A stretch of DNA of 64,000 bases from Rhodospirillales bacterium (GCA_017304945.1 JAFKLG010000066.1:20192-84191), one strand, 5' to 3'. Positions 9,244-17,974 are shown, counted from the first letter of the stretch. A program made the numbers and translations. The notes: generated by a model not told the origin, from the sequence alone.

Positions 9244-9295
9244 GCGTACAGCGGCCGTCAACGACATTTGCAGGGCCGCTGCAAACGCGGAGGCG

Positions 9296-10111
9296 TCAGG
9301 CGCGGGCGGGCTTCTTGCGCTTCGACGGAGCCGGGATGTGCGACTGCGTGAGATCCTGCCGCGACGTTCCGTAGAAGATATCGACCTCCAGGGCGCGACG
9401 GGCCGCGGCGGGATCGCGCGCGACCACGGCATCGACGATCGCACGATGGATCGTCAGGGCCTCGAGCTTGCCGTCGCGCATCTGACCGTTCATCTCGACC
9501 GTCGGCCCGATCCGCAGCCACAGCGAGGTCAGGAGGTCGACCAGCGCGGGGATTCCGCCGAGCAGCGCGAGCTCGCGATGAAAGGCCCAGTGCGCCTGCA
9601 GGTAGCCGGCGCCGCTGTATTCTTCACGCGAGCAGCGCAAAGCTTCCCACCGCTCCTGCAGCCGCGCGAACCCCGCGCGATCGCCCAGGTGCGTGGCGCG
9701 TTCGGCGGCCAGGGTCTCGAGGACGAACCGTACTTCGCTCAGCCCCTGGCGTTCGGACGGCGTGACGACCGGCACGGTGGTGGTGCGGTTGGCGTTCGAC
9801 TGCAACGCGCCGATGCTCTGCAGATGCTGGATCGCGTCGCGCACGGGCATGAGACTGGTCCCGAGCTGGGCGGCAAGTGTCCGCAACGTCAGCTTCTCGC
9901 CGGGGCGGAAGACCCCGGTGATCAGTCGCTCCTCGAGCTGCGCCAGGATCTTGCTCTGCAGCGTCTCCCGCTCCAACCGAACGAGGGGCGCCGACGGGAT
10001 CTGCAGTGCCGTCCAGAGTTCCGCATTCGCTTGCGGCACGAGAGGCTTGGGTTCCTGGCGCCCTTGATGCCGGCCTGCCGAGGTCCGTACGGACTTGACT
10101 GAAGATGTCAT
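9296..10111 (-). CDS. GntR-family transcriptional regulator, FCD domain
   Basis: A 271-residue DNA-binding regulator. After about 45 residues of variable N-terminus comes a GntR winged helix (ILAQLEERLITGVFRPGEKLTLRTLAAQLGTSLMPVRDAIQHLQSIGAL read in blocks, residues 55-105), then an all-helical FCD ligand-binding domain with the metal-type histidines in HWAFHREL and a later IHRAIVDAV helix. It lies upstream of and co-directional with the transporter and oxidoreductase genes and divergent from the DadA-like gene. It probably senses the transported compound or a breakdown product. The ATG overlaps one arm of an inverted repeat, which suggests autoregulation. Confidence 0.92.
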   Translation of the reverse strand: MTSSVKSVRTSAGRHQGRQEPKPLVPQANAELWTALQIPSAPLVRLERETLQSKILAQLEERLITGVFRPGEKLTLRTLAAQLGTSLMPVRDAIQHLQSIGALQSNANRTTTVPVVTPSERQGLSEVRFVLETLAAERATHLGDRAGFARLQERWEALRCSREEYSGAGYLQAHWAFHRELALLGGIPALVDLLTSLWLRIGPTVEMNGQMRDGKLEALTIHRAIVDAVVARDPAAARRALEVDIFYGTSRQDLTQSHIPAPSKRKKPARA

Positions 10112-10186
10112 TTGTTATAACGGATCACAAATTGCTGCTCGGGTTCGTGCGTGAACGTGTTTGCTGCTTGCGTCAAATGATATTTG
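10110..10186. promoter_or_regulatory. divergent control region with two inverted repeats
   Basis: The region between gntR and the DadA-like gene holds two perfect inverted repeats. One is ATTTGT (10110-10115) and ACAAAT (10127-10132) with an 11-base spacer, overlapping the gntR start codon. The other is CAAAT (10174-10178) and ATTTG (10182-10186) with a 3-base spacer. The first contains the 17-mer shared with 9227-9243. These are good operator candidates for the FCD regulator controlling both directions. Confidence 0.5.
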
Positions 10187-10256
10187 TTCCGATGCAAGCT
10201 GAACAAGCCAAGCACGCGGGCACCAAGTCTCCGTTTCCTGTATCGGGTTCTTGAGG

Positions 10257-11501
10257 ATGTCGCGTACGGCGATCGTCGGTGGTGGCGCGGTCGGGCTGGC
10301 CTCGGCCCATTACCTCGCGGAAAGTGGCCACGAGGTCTCGATCTTCGAGGAATCGGGCGTGGCCTCAGGCGCGTCCTACGGCAATGCCGGCACCTTTGCG
10401 CCCTACGCGTGTATCCCGGTCAACAACCCTTCCGTGTTCGCCAACCTGCACCGATACCTGCTGTCGCCGCGCAGTCCATTTCGGCTTCGCATGCAGCAGT
10501 TGCCGCGAATGCTGCCGTGGATCGGTCGCTTCCTGCAGCACTCGACGGCTGCGCGATCGCACCAGACCTCCGTGGAGCTGGCGCGCCTGCTCGGCCTCGC
10601 CAATGCCGCCTATGCCGGCATCATCGGTCGTGCCGGCGCGGACCTCATCGCCCCCCAGGAGTGCCTCTATCTGTATTCGTCTTCGCGCGCCTTCGATGCC
10701 GCGGCGCGCGACATGGCGCTGCGACGCCAGCTCGGCATTCCCGTCGAAATTCTCGACGAAGCAGGCATCCGCGCGCTCGAACCCAACCTCTCCCCGCGTT
10801 TTCACAAGGGCGCGCTGTTCACGGGAAGCTGGTTCTTTCGTTCGCCGTATCGATTCCTGACCACGCTGGCGGAGCGTCTGACCCAGTCAGGCGTCGAGAT
10901 GGTCCGCGCGTCGGTCCAGGAAGTGCGCCCGCAGGAGGGTGGCGTCGACCTCGTCCTGACGGACGGTCGCTCGGTGCGCTTCGACCATGTGGTGATTGCG
11001 GCCGGCGCGAAGTCCCGGCACTTCGCCCTGCAATGTGGTGACAAGGTGCCGCTGGATACGGAGCGCGGCTACCACCTGACCTTCCCTGCGGGTGCGGGCT
11101 TGCTCTCCAGACCGTGCGGCTGGGCCGAACGCGGCTTCTACATGACGCCCATGGCGGACGGCTTGCGCGTGGCCGGCACCGTCGAGCTCGGCGGCTTCTC
11201 CCCTGCCCTGCGCACGTCGTTGCTCTCCCTCCTCTCCTCCTCGGCGCGCGACGCCGTCCACGGCTTGGGCGGGCCGACGACGGAGTGGCTGGGGTTCCGA
11301 CCCACCTTGCCGGACGGACTGCCGGTTCTGGACCGGGCCGCGGCCTCGCCCCGGGTGATCTACGCCTTCGGCCACCAGCACCTTGGCCTGACCCTCGCCG
11401 GGATCACCGGGCAGATCGTTGCGTCCTTCGTCAACGACACGCCGCAGCCGATATCGCTCGCGCCGTTCGCCGCAAACCGGTTCGCCTCTCACGCCGCTTG
11501 A
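10257..11501 (+). CDS. DadA-like FAD-dependent amino acid oxidoreductase
   Basis: A 414-residue flavoprotein of the DAO/DadA family, which oxidatively deaminates D-amino acids or related secondary amines at the membrane face. The N-terminal Rossmann motif is AIVGGGAVGLASAHYLAESG with the acidic residue in FEES. The sequence SGASYGNAG matches the DadA signature. The C-terminal FAD block is GHQHLGLTLAGITGQIVA. The ATG at 10257 follows TTGAGG; an in-frame TTG at 10251 is possible. It is divergent from the GntR regulator and probably belongs to the same catabolic regulon as the peptide/betaine transporter and the Old Yellow Enzyme-like protein. Confidence 0.88.
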   Translation: MSRTAIVGGGAVGLASAHYLAESGHEVSIFEESGVASGASYGNAGTFAPYACIPVNNPSVFANLHRYLLSPRSPFRLRMQQLPRMLPWIGRFLQHSTAARSHQTSVELARLLGLANAAYAGIIGRAGADLIAPQECLYLYSSSRAFDAAARDMALRRQLGIPVEILDEAGIRALEPNLSPRFHKGALFTGSWFFRSPYRFLTTLAERLTQSGVEMVRASVQEVRPQEGGVDLVLTDGRSVRFDHVVIAAGAKSRHFALQCGDKVPLDTERGYHLTFPAGAGLLSRPCGWAERGFYMTPMADGLRVAGTVELGGFSPALRTSLLSLLSSSARDAVHGLGGPTTEWLGFRPTLPDGLPVLDRAAASPRVIYAFGHQHLGLTLAGITGQIVASFVNDTPQPISLAPFAANRFASHAA

Positions 11502-11731
11502 GGCTCCATAGAACAACGGGAGACGCGCTCGGGGCGGCATTCGCCGCCATCAGGCGACGGCCTCTTCGAGGCGCACTCTGCGCCAATGTGCACCAGCGAG
11601 GCGGTCGCCGCGCAGGTGAGCGTTTGCGATAGACACGCCGAGTGCGTAATCGGCGATCGCCGCTGGCTAGGATGTTGCCGGCCTCCCCCAGCGATGCTCC
11701 GTTTGGCGCCCCTCGGCGCCAGGAACCTTCG

Positions 11732-12259
11732 ATGCAACTCATCTTCGTCTATGGGCCGATCGCGTCCGGCAAATTGACCATTGCGCGGGAGGTCTGCCGG
11801 GCGACGGGCCTGGCACTGTTCCATAATCATCTGGTCGTCGATGCGGTCGCGGCGGTGTTCCCCTTCGGTTCCGAACCGTTCAGGCGCTTGCGGGAGCAGC
11901 TCTGGCGAAACGTGATCGAAGAGGCTGCGCTTCAGGGCCGGTCCCTGGTTTTCACCTTCGCGCCGGAACCGACGGTCTCCGCGGGCTTCCCCGAACAGCT
12001 TCGGGCAATCGTCCACGCCGCAGGCGGTGAGGTGATCTTCGTCCGTCTTCAGGTCCCGGTGGACGAGCAAGAGCGGCGGATCGGTGACCAGAGCCGCTTC
12101 GCCTTCGGCAAGCTGCGCTCCGTCGAAATCCTGCGCGGCGCCCGCGCTGATCATACGGCCTGCGAAGCGGCGATGCCGCAACCGGATCTCACGATCGATA
12201 CCAGCACGACTTCGGTAGCGGACGCTGCGACGGCGATTTCCGCGCTGGTCCCGCTCTGA
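11732..12259 (+). CDS. small P-loop nucleotide kinase-like protein
   Basis: A 175-residue protein with an N-terminal P-loop (FVYGPIASGKLTIAREV, Walker A GPIASGK near residue 8) and a NHLVVDAV segment like shikimate/gluconate-kinase and AAA_33-type small kinases. It ends in a TIDTST strand typical of the lid-closing region in these enzymes. The ATG at 11732 has AGGA eight bases upstream; a longer frame from 11642 has weak support. No operon partners: the next feature is a tRNA on the other strand. The substrate is not predictable. Confidence 0.72.
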   Translation: MQLIFVYGPIASGKLTIAREVCRATGLALFHNHLVVDAVAAVFPFGSEPFRRLREQLWRNVIEEAALQGRSLVFTFAPEPTVSAGFPEQLRAIVHAAGGEVIFVRLQVPVDEQERRIGDQSRFAFGKLRSVEILRGARADHTACEAAMPQPDLTIDTSTTSVADAATAISALVPL

Positions 12260-12398
12260 TCGGCACCCGCGAGTCTCGGCCGCCGATCACTCTCCGGATG
12301 CTCGATCTCGCGATCCCGAGGCGCTCCGCGAGATGCGTCGGCTCCTTCGAGGGCAGCTCAGCATTGCGAGCCTGGTGCTGCTGTGATTCGGGAAAAGC

Positions 12399-12491
12399 TG
12401 GCGGAGGGGATGGGATTCGAACCCACGATACGCCTTGACAGCGTATAACGGTTTAGCAAACCGCCGCCTTCAGCCACTCGGCCACCCCTCC
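12399..12491 (-). tRNA. tRNA-Ser (anticodon GCU)
   Basis: Read on the minus strand, a 93-nt class II tRNA with encoded CCA. The acceptor stem is GGAGGGG / CCCCTCC with discriminator G. The anticodon loop is TTGCTAA in the stem CGGTT...AACCG region, giving GCT. A long variable arm and the T arm GGGTTCGAATCCC are present. It decodes AGC/AGU. Confidence 0.95.
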
Positions 12492-12695
12492 GCCGGGAGA
12501 GTCGAACCCGGGCGAACCCGGACACGGCGTTTGCACCGCTGCTTCTACGGACTGCCCGGCCCGCCGTCAAACACCGATCGCCGCGAGCCCGCCTCACCCT
12601 CTGGCGCAGGCGCCGGAGGGCAGGCGAGCCGAATGGGGCTGACGATCTCGCGGGCAGGATCACAGAACCGCCCCACGGAGCTGCCGGCGCGCGGG

Positions 12696-13322
12696 TCAGC
12701 TCAGCGCCACCTCAAACCCCTTCTTCGTGGCCGGGCGCGCCATCATCGTCTCATACCATCGCTTCACGTTCGGGAAGTCGGCCAGGTCCACCTGGTGCCG
12801 CTCATGCCGCCAGGCCCAGCCCAGGATGGCGAAGTCCGCGATCGACACCGCGTCGGCGACGAAGTCCCGGCCGGCCAGCCGCTTGTCCAGCACGCCGTAC
12901 AGGCGGCGCGTCTCCTTGGAGTAGCGCTCCAGCCCGTAGCGACGATCCTGCTCGTTCTCGACCTGGAGGAAATGGTGCACCTGGCCGGGCATCGGGCCGA
13001 ACCCGCCCATCTGCCACATCAGCCACTCCAGCACCGGCACCTGCGCCCGCAGGTCGGTCGGATAGAACTTGCCGGTCTTGATCCCGAGATAGATCAGGAT
13101 CGCGCCGGATTCGAACACGCTGATCGGCTTGCCGCCGGGTCCATCCGGATCGACGATCGCCGGAATGCGGTTGTTGGGACTGATGGCCAGGAAGTCCGGC
13201 GCGAACTGCTCGTTCTTGGAGATGTTGACCGGGTGGACCGTATAGGCCAGCCCCATCTCCTCCAGCGCGACGCTGATCTTGCGCCCATTCGGCGTGTTCC
13301 AGGTGTAGAGGTCGATCGCCAC
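12696..13322 (-). CDS. glutathione S-transferase, YghU/YfcG-like
   Basis: A 208-residue cytosolic glutathione transferase. The thioredoxin-fold N-terminus contains LYTWNTPNGRKISVALEEMGL, the TPNG variant typical of the Nu-class/YfcG-YghU disulfide-bond oxidoreductases. It continues with NNRIPAIVDPD (cis-Pro) and FESGAILIYLG (Glu-Ser glutathione contact), then the helical C-terminal domain with VSIADFAILGWAWRH. The start is GTG at 13322 preceded by AGGGGGAAAG. Divergent from exonuclease III 84 bases away. A role in glutathione-dependent redox protection is likely. Confidence 0.92.
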   Translation of the reverse strand: MAIDLYTWNTPNGRKISVALEEMGLAYTVHPVNISKNEQFAPDFLAISPNNRIPAIVDPDGPGGKPISVFESGAILIYLGIKTGKFYPTDLRAQVPVLEWLMWQMGGFGPMPGQVHHFLQVENEQDRRYGLERYSKETRRLYGVLDKRLAGRDFVADAVSIADFAILGWAWRHERHQVDLADFPNVKRWYETMMARPATKKGFEVALS

Positions 13323-13406
13323 CGTCTTTCCCCCTGTTGTCAGGTGGCGGCATCCTGCGCGCGGCCCGGCTTGCTCACAAGCCGCCCGGCGCGGCACCCT
13401 GGGCGC

Positions 13407-14177
13407 ATGAAGATCGCCACCTGGAACGTCAACTCCATCCGCCAGCGGGAAGCGCATGTCCGCCGCTGGCTGGAGTGCTGCCAGCCCGACCTCCTGGTGC
13501 TGCAGGAGATCAAGTGCGAGGCCGCCGCCTTCCCGTCCCTCTCCTTCCAAGCGCTCGGCTACACCAGCGAGGCGGTCGGGCAGAAAGCCTATAACGGCGT
13601 GGCCGTGCTGGGCCGCATCCCATTCACCGTGCGCGCGCGGGCACTGCCCGGCCTGCCCGAGGACGACGCCCAGGCACGCTATGTCGAGGTCGAGGCGGAC
13701 GGCATGGTGCTCGCCGGCATCTACCTGCCGAACGGCAATTCGGGCGGCGAGGCCGGGTTCGCCTACAAGCTCGCCTGGATGGACCGGCTGGCGGAGCGAG
13801 CCGAGGCGCTGCTTGCCGCCGACACGCCGCTGGTGATCGCCGGCGACTACAATGTCTGCCCGACCGACGAGGACTTCGCCCCCGGCACGCTCGCCGCCAC
13901 CGACGCGCTGCGGCATCCGGAAAGCCGCGCCCGCTTCCGCCGCCTGCTCTGGTCCGGCATGACGGATGCGGTGCGCGCGGTGCATCCGCACGGGGCGCAT
14001 TGGACGTTCTGGGATTACCAGGCGGGGGCGTGGCAGCGCGACCTCGGACTGCGCATCGACCACGCCCTGCTTTCCCCGGGGATCGCCGAACGCCTGGTCG
14101 CCGCCGGCGCCGACCGCGCCGAACGCGGCTACCCCCAGCCCTCGGACCACGTCCCCGTCATGGTGGTGCTGCGGTAA
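13407..14177 (+). CDS. xthA: exodeoxyribonuclease III
   Basis: A 256-residue AP endonuclease / 3'-5' exonuclease of the exonuclease III family for base-excision repair. It starts MKIATWNVNSIRQRE, with the metal ligand Glu in LQEIKCE. Catalytic and metal residues appear in GIYLPNG, AGDYNVCPTDED and LRIDHALLSP, ending in the catalytic QPSDHVPVMV. Length and motif order are complete. Transcribed divergently from the glutathione transferase gene. Confidence 0.95.
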   Translation: MKIATWNVNSIRQREAHVRRWLECCQPDLLVLQEIKCEAAAFPSLSFQALGYTSEAVGQKAYNGVAVLGRIPFTVRARALPGLPEDDAQARYVEVEADGMVLAGIYLPNGNSGGEAGFAYKLAWMDRLAERAEALLAADTPLVIAGDYNVCPTDEDFAPGTLAATDALRHPESRARFRRLLWSGMTDAVRAVHPHGAHWTFWDYQAGAWQRDLGLRIDHALLSPGIAERLVAAGADRAERGYPQPSDHVPVMVVLR

Positions 14178-14460
14178 GTCCGGGCCGAACCTGTCCTGGC
14201 CGGCGAGACCGGCCAAACGTGTCGTGGCCTCGCGCTCTCCCCCGCCCCTTCCCCGCGTCGCCGATTTCTCTTGCGCAACGCAGCATTCGCGCCGATATAC
14301 CGCCTGCCCTTCCGTGATCGCGTGATTGGCGGCGCCTCGCGCTTGCCCTTACGGAAACTCGCAACCGAAACGCGTCCGCTCCTCCGAATCGCGCAGGCCG
14401 GCGGACACCACGCGCCCCATATCGCTCGACCGAGCCGGGGGCGTCGGAGCCATACCCTAC

Positions 14461-15720
14461 GTGACTGTTCAGACTTTCGCGGAAATCGGCCTCGCCGAAC
14501 CGTTGCTGCACGCGCTCGCGGCGCAGACCTTCACCATTCCCACCCCGATCCAGGCCAGCGCCGTCCCCGGACTGCTGGACGGACGTGACCTGCTGGGCAT
14601 CGCCCAGACCGGCAGCGGCAAGACCGCGGCCTTCGCGCTGCCCCTGCTGCAGCACCTGATGGGCGGCAACGTCCGTTCCGCGCCCTTCGCACCCCGCGCG
14701 CTGATCCTGGCGCCCACGCGCGAGCTCGCCCTGCAGATCGAGGACACGCTCCGCAAGCTGGGCAGCCAGACCCGGCTGCGCACCACGATCGTGATCGGTG
14801 GCGCGTCCCGCCACCGCCAGGTCGAGGCGATGCGCCGCGGTCCCGACATCGTGGTCGGCACGCCGGGCCGCATCTGCGACCTGATGGCGACGCGGGAGCT
14901 GCATCTCGGCGCGGTCCGCCAGTTCGTGCTGGATGAGGCCGACCGCATGCTCGACCTCGGCTTCATCAAGGACATCCGCAAGATCGTCGCGGCGCTGCCG
15001 CAGGATCGCCAATCCGCCCTGTTCTCGGCCACCATGCCGACCGAGGTCGCGAGCCTCGCCAACGGCCTGCTGCGCAATCCCATGCGGGTCGAGATCGAGC
15101 GGAAGGAAGAGACGGCCCCGAAGATCGAGCAGTCGGTGCACTTCGTGACGCAGTCCGCCAAGCGCGCCCTGCTCGCCGACCTGCTCGCCGACCCGGCCTT
15201 CTCGCGGGTGATCGTGTTCACCCGGACCAAGCGCGGCGCCAACCGCGTGGCCGAGGATCTCGAGGACGCCGGGCATCGCGTGAACGCCCTGCACGGCAAC
15301 AAGAGCCAGTCGCAGCGCGAGAAGGCGCTGGACCAGTTCCGGTCCGGGCGGGCCCGCGTGCTGGTCGCGACCGACATCGCGGCGCGCGGCATCGACGTGA
15401 CCGGCGTGTCGCACGTGATCAACTACGACCTGCCGGTGGAGCCGGAGAGCTACGTACATCGCATCGGCCGCACCGCGCGCGCCGGCGCGGCGGGCGTGGC
15501 GATCTCGTTCTGCGACCACGCGGAATATCCGGCCCTGCGCGCCATCGAGAAACAGACCGGCGCCCCGCTCGCCGTCGCCAGCGGTGAGCCGCCGGCGGCG
15601 GGTGGGCGGAACGGCAGCAAGCCGTCCGGCCATTATGGCGACCGGCCCCCGGCCCAGGCGACGCGCCGCCGCCGGCCCCGCAACCGCCGCCCGAATGGCG
15701 GGATGCGTTCAGCGGCCTGA
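14461..15720 (+). CDS. DEAD-box ATP-dependent RNA helicase, RhlE-like
   Basis: A 419-residue RNA helicase acting in ribosome assembly or mRNA turnover. All motifs are present in order: Q motif FTIPTPIQ, motif I AQTGSGKTAAF, Ia PTRELA, motif II VLDEADRML, III SAT, the ATDIAARGIDV block and motif VI HRIGRTARAG. The C-terminal tail is basic (TRRRRPRNRRPN), as in RhlE proteins. The start is GTG at 14461 giving VTVQTFAEIGL, preceded by GGAG 11 bases away; the in-frame region upstream does not look coding. An approximately 280-base leader without a gene precedes it. Confidence 0.93.
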   Translation: MTVQTFAEIGLAEPLLHALAAQTFTIPTPIQASAVPGLLDGRDLLGIAQTGSGKTAAFALPLLQHLMGGNVRSAPFAPRALILAPTRELALQIEDTLRKLGSQTRLRTTIVIGGASRHRQVEAMRRGPDIVVGTPGRICDLMATRELHLGAVRQFVLDEADRMLDLGFIKDIRKIVAALPQDRQSALFSATMPTEVASLANGLLRNPMRVEIERKEETAPKIEQSVHFVTQSAKRALLADLLADPAFSRVIVFTRTKRGANRVAEDLEDAGHRVNALHGNKSQSQREKALDQFRSGRARVLVATDIAARGIDVTGVSHVINYDLPVEPESYVHRIGRTARAGAAGVAISFCDHAEYPALRAIEKQTGAPLAVASGEPPAAGGRNGSKPSGHYGDRPPAQATRRRRPRNRRPNGGMRSAA

Positions 15721-15757
15721 GGGTCGGCCCCGGCAATCGCGTAGCACCGGGAAAGCG

Positions 15758-15780
15758 GCGGCGCAGGCATCCTGCGCCGC
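15758..15780. terminator. strong hairpin after the helicase gene
   Basis: A perfect 10-bp stem, GCGGCGCAGG and CCTGCGCCGC, with a 3-base CAT loop, lies 38 bases after the helicase stop and 91 bases before the stop of the convergent minus-strand gene. There is no T run, so termination may need Rho or the element may only stabilise mRNA ends. Confidence 0.45.
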
Positions 15781-15870
15781 TGCCGGCCCCGGACCACACC
15801 CTGCCCCAATGACCGTCGGACGGACGGCGCTGCGCGAAGCCGCGCCGTCCGCGCCCCGATGGAACGGGCG

Positions 15871-16416
15871 TCAGCGCGCCTGCCGGTCGGGCGCGCCGCA
15901 CGGCGTGGACGTCGAACCGCGCGAGACCGTCTCGCGCGGCTTGGCCCCGGACCGGCGCGGCTTCGCCCCGCTCCGCAGCGACTTGAGCAGCAGCGTCCCC
16001 TCCGGCGCGTGCCCCGCCGCCGTCAGCCCGCCGCTCACCTCCGGCTCCGCCCCGTGCACCACGCTGCGCACGGCCGCACATTCGAATCGGCGGCCCAGGG
16101 AATCGAGTTCGGCCACCAGTGCCGCGAGGACCGCGCCCGGATCGAGCAGGTCCACGGCAACGAAATGCTCCGCGATCAGCACCTTGCCGCATTCCAGGTC
16201 CTGGTCCACGCGATAGCAGAACAGCCCGCACGGATAGCTGCGACCCTCCCGCCGCGCCGCCACGATCCCGGTGTGCCCGGCCCGCCGCCCCGACGTCAGC
16301 GCGCGGGCGAACCGCACCCAGTCTGCCAGCGCCAGATGCGGCACGGCTTCCCGAATCAACGGATAGACCGCATGGATCTGATCCGGCCGCAGGCTTTCCA
16401 CGCTGATCGACGACAT
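15871..16416 (-). CDS. hypothetical protein, possible GNAT fold
   Basis: A 181-residue protein from an ATG at 16416 (AGGGCCTGG upstream). The start SISVESLRPDQIHAVYPLIREAVP resembles the first strand-helix of GNAT N-acetyltransferases, and GLFCYRVDQDLECGKVLIAEHFVAVDLLD resembles their central sheet, but the acetyl-CoA loop (R/Q-x-x-G-x-G/A) is not clear. The C-terminal 30 residues are Arg/Lys/Ser-rich and probably disordered. It is divergent from the fnr gene, and an FNR box lies 53 bases upstream of its start, so oxygen-dependent control is likely. The function is not known. Confidence 0.7.
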   Translation of the reverse strand: MSSISVESLRPDQIHAVYPLIREAVPHLALADWVRFARALTSGRRAGHTGIVAARREGRSYPCGLFCYRVDQDLECGKVLIAEHFVAVDLLDPGAVLAALVAELDSLGRRFECAAVRSVVHGAEPEVSGGLTAAGHAPEGTLLLKSLRSGAKPRRSGAKPRETVSRGSTSTPCGAPDRQAR

Positions 16417-16468
16417 CGCCAGGCCCTCGCTCTCGCGGGAAGCTGCCCGATCGGGCCTCGGCCCGGCG

Positions 16469-16482
16469 TTGACGCAGATCAA
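16469..16482. promoter_or_regulatory. FNR/FixK box
   Basis: TTGACGCAGATCAA matches the FNR/FixK consensus TTGAT-N4-ATCAA at nine of ten defined bases. It lies between the divergent GNAT-like gene (its centre 60 bases from that start) and fnr (about 127 bases from that start). This position fits autoregulation of the regulator and oxygen control of the divergent gene. Confidence 0.8.
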
Positions 16483-16602
16483 GGCAGGTGCGCACGACCG
16501 CAAAATCCTGCTAGGAGGCTGCCCGGGTGCGGCTTGCAATCCGGGAGCGAAGCCGGCCACACTCGTTTCGCACACCCGACGTGCTCTCGGCACGAGGCTA
16601 TG

Positions 16603-17337
16603 ATGACCGTCCCCCTCAGCCGTCCGCTGGTGCTGGATCCCGCAGGCGCGGACCCCTGCGCGCATTGCGACGCGCGTCACGCAAGCGTCTGCAATGCGAT
16701 CCCGGACAGCGACATGGCGCGCCTCGCCACCACCGCCGTGGTGGTGGAGGCCGCGCCCGGAACCACCTTCATCAACGAAGGCGACGCGGCCGGCTGCTTC
16801 TTCAACATCACCCGCGGCACCGCCAAGCTCTTCAAGCTCCTGCCCGACGGACGGCGCCAGATCACCGGCTTCGTCGGCGTCGGTCATTTCCTCGGCCTCG
16901 CCGTGTCCGACACCTACGCCTTCAGCGCCGAGGCGATCGACCACGTGCGTTTCTGCCGCTTCTCCCGCACGCGGCTCCGCGCGTTGCTGGACGAGTATCC
17001 GCTGATGGAGAAACGGCTGCTCGAGGTAGCCTCCAACGAACTCGTCGCCGCGCAGGAGCAGATGCTGCTGCTCGGGCGCAAGACCGCGCGGGAGCGACTC
17101 GCCTCCTTCCTCGCCAGCCAGTCCCGGCTCGGCGTCTCCTGCCAGCACCCCCGCCAGCGCTTCGCCCTGCCGATGACGCGGGGCGATATCGCCGACTATC
17201 TCGGGCTGACGATCGAGACGGTCAGCCGCACGCTGACCAAGCTGCGGAGCGAGGGGCTGATCGAAATCCCGTCCACCACGGAAGTGGTGATCCGCGCCCC
17301 GGCCGCCCTCGAGCGCTTGGCGGCCGGCGCCGCCTGA
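16603..17337 (+). CDS. fnrL: Crp/Fnr-family oxygen regulator, FnrL/FixK type
   Basis: A 244-residue global regulator of the anaerobic response. The N-terminal CAHCDARHASVC gives the C-x2-C-x7-C cluster pattern of alphaproteobacterial FnrL/FnrN. The fourth [4Fe-4S] ligand is probably the Cys in HVRFCRFSR near residue 110. A cNMP-like barrel follows, then the HTH with the FNR-specific recognition helix IETVSRTLTKL (E..SR contacts the TTGAT half-site). The ATG at 16603 has GAGG at good spacing; an adjacent ATG at 16600 is in frame. An FNR box upstream suggests autoregulation. Confidence 0.93.
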   Translation: MTVPLSRPLVLDPAGADPCAHCDARHASVCNAIPDSDMARLATTAVVVEAAPGTTFINEGDAAGCFFNITRGTAKLFKLLPDGRRQITGFVGVGHFLGLAVSDTYAFSAEAIDHVRFCRFSRTRLRALLDEYPLMEKRLLEVASNELVAAQEQMLLLGRKTARERLASFLASQSRLGVSCQHPRQRFALPMTRGDIADYLGLTIETVSRTLTKLRSEGLIEIPSTTEVVIRAPAALERLAAGAA

Positions 17338-17371
17338 TCGGCCCTGCCGAGCTGGCGCTGTCGCCGTCGCT

Positions 17372-17394
17372 GGCCCTGTCGCCGTCGCAGGGCC
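17372..17394. terminator. hairpin between convergent genes
   Basis: GGCCCTG (17372-17378) and CAGGGCC (17388-17394) form a perfect 7-bp stem with a 9-base loop, 34 bases past the fnrL stop and before the end of the convergent gene. No T tract is present. Confidence 0.35.
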
Positions 17395-17452
17395 GGGACG
17401 AAGGCAGGGCGAGGCCGTATCGCCGCACGACCCGCCCCCTCAGCCGCGCGCG

Positions 17453-17974
17453 CTAACGCTTGCCGCCGTGCTGGTCCATGTAGGCCTTGGTGTGATGATG
17501 CACGTTGCCGTCGGCATCACGGTACTCGCGGGCAGCGAGGTCGGCATCGTCGCCCTCGCCCGCCTTCTCGCCACCGCCTGACGCATTCTGTGCGTCGCGT
17601 TGCCGTGCCGCGGGGCGCTGCGACTCCTGCCGCGCGGCGCTGGCCGGCGCGTGCCTCGAACCATGTTGCGGATGGTGGCGGCTCGCATGCTCGCCATGCT
17701 CCCGCTTCTCCAGCGTGTCCCGGCCGACGATCTTGCTGAACACGCCACCGCCATCATAGAGCATCGCCAAGCCGCTCTGCTCGAACTGCTCGAAGAACTC
17801 GTCCCAGGAAATTTCCACCAGGGCGTCGTGGGAGGACTGCGGATTGTCCGGGAACATGATCCGGATGATCCGGACATCGCCGTCCTCGTGGGTGCGCTTC
17901 ACCGCTGCCGGCTTGCCGCCCTTCGCCTCTGCCCAGCGACGGATTTCGTCATGGTTCGTGGTGCCCGTGGCCAT
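17453..17974 (-). CDS. conserved hypothetical protein
   Basis: A 173-residue soluble protein. The first about 80 residues look folded and conserved (NHDEIRRWAEAKGGKPAAVKR and LVEISWDEFFEQFEQSGLAMLY). I associate this block with small alphaproteobacterial proteins sometimes mislabelled as branching enzymes. The rest is a His/Arg/Gln-rich, probably disordered tail ending NVHHHTKAYMDQHGGKR. The ATG at 17974 has AAGGAAA upstream; a longer frame from 18052 lacks support. No known function. Confidence 0.75.
   Translation of the reverse strand: MATGTTNHDEIRRWAEAKGGKPAAVKRTHEDGDVRIIRIMFPDNPQSSHDALVEISWDEFFEQFEQSGLAMLYDGGGVFSKIVGRDTLEKREHGEHASRHHPQHGSRHAPASAARQESQRPAARQRDAQNASGGGEKAGEGDDADLAAREYRDADGNVHHHTKAYMDQHGGKR

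Noticed and set aside
12696..14216. 506-codon minus-strand frame extending the glutathione transferase
   Set aside because: The upstream part is antisense to exonuclease III; the GTG at 13322 with AGGGGGAAAG gives the normal family length.
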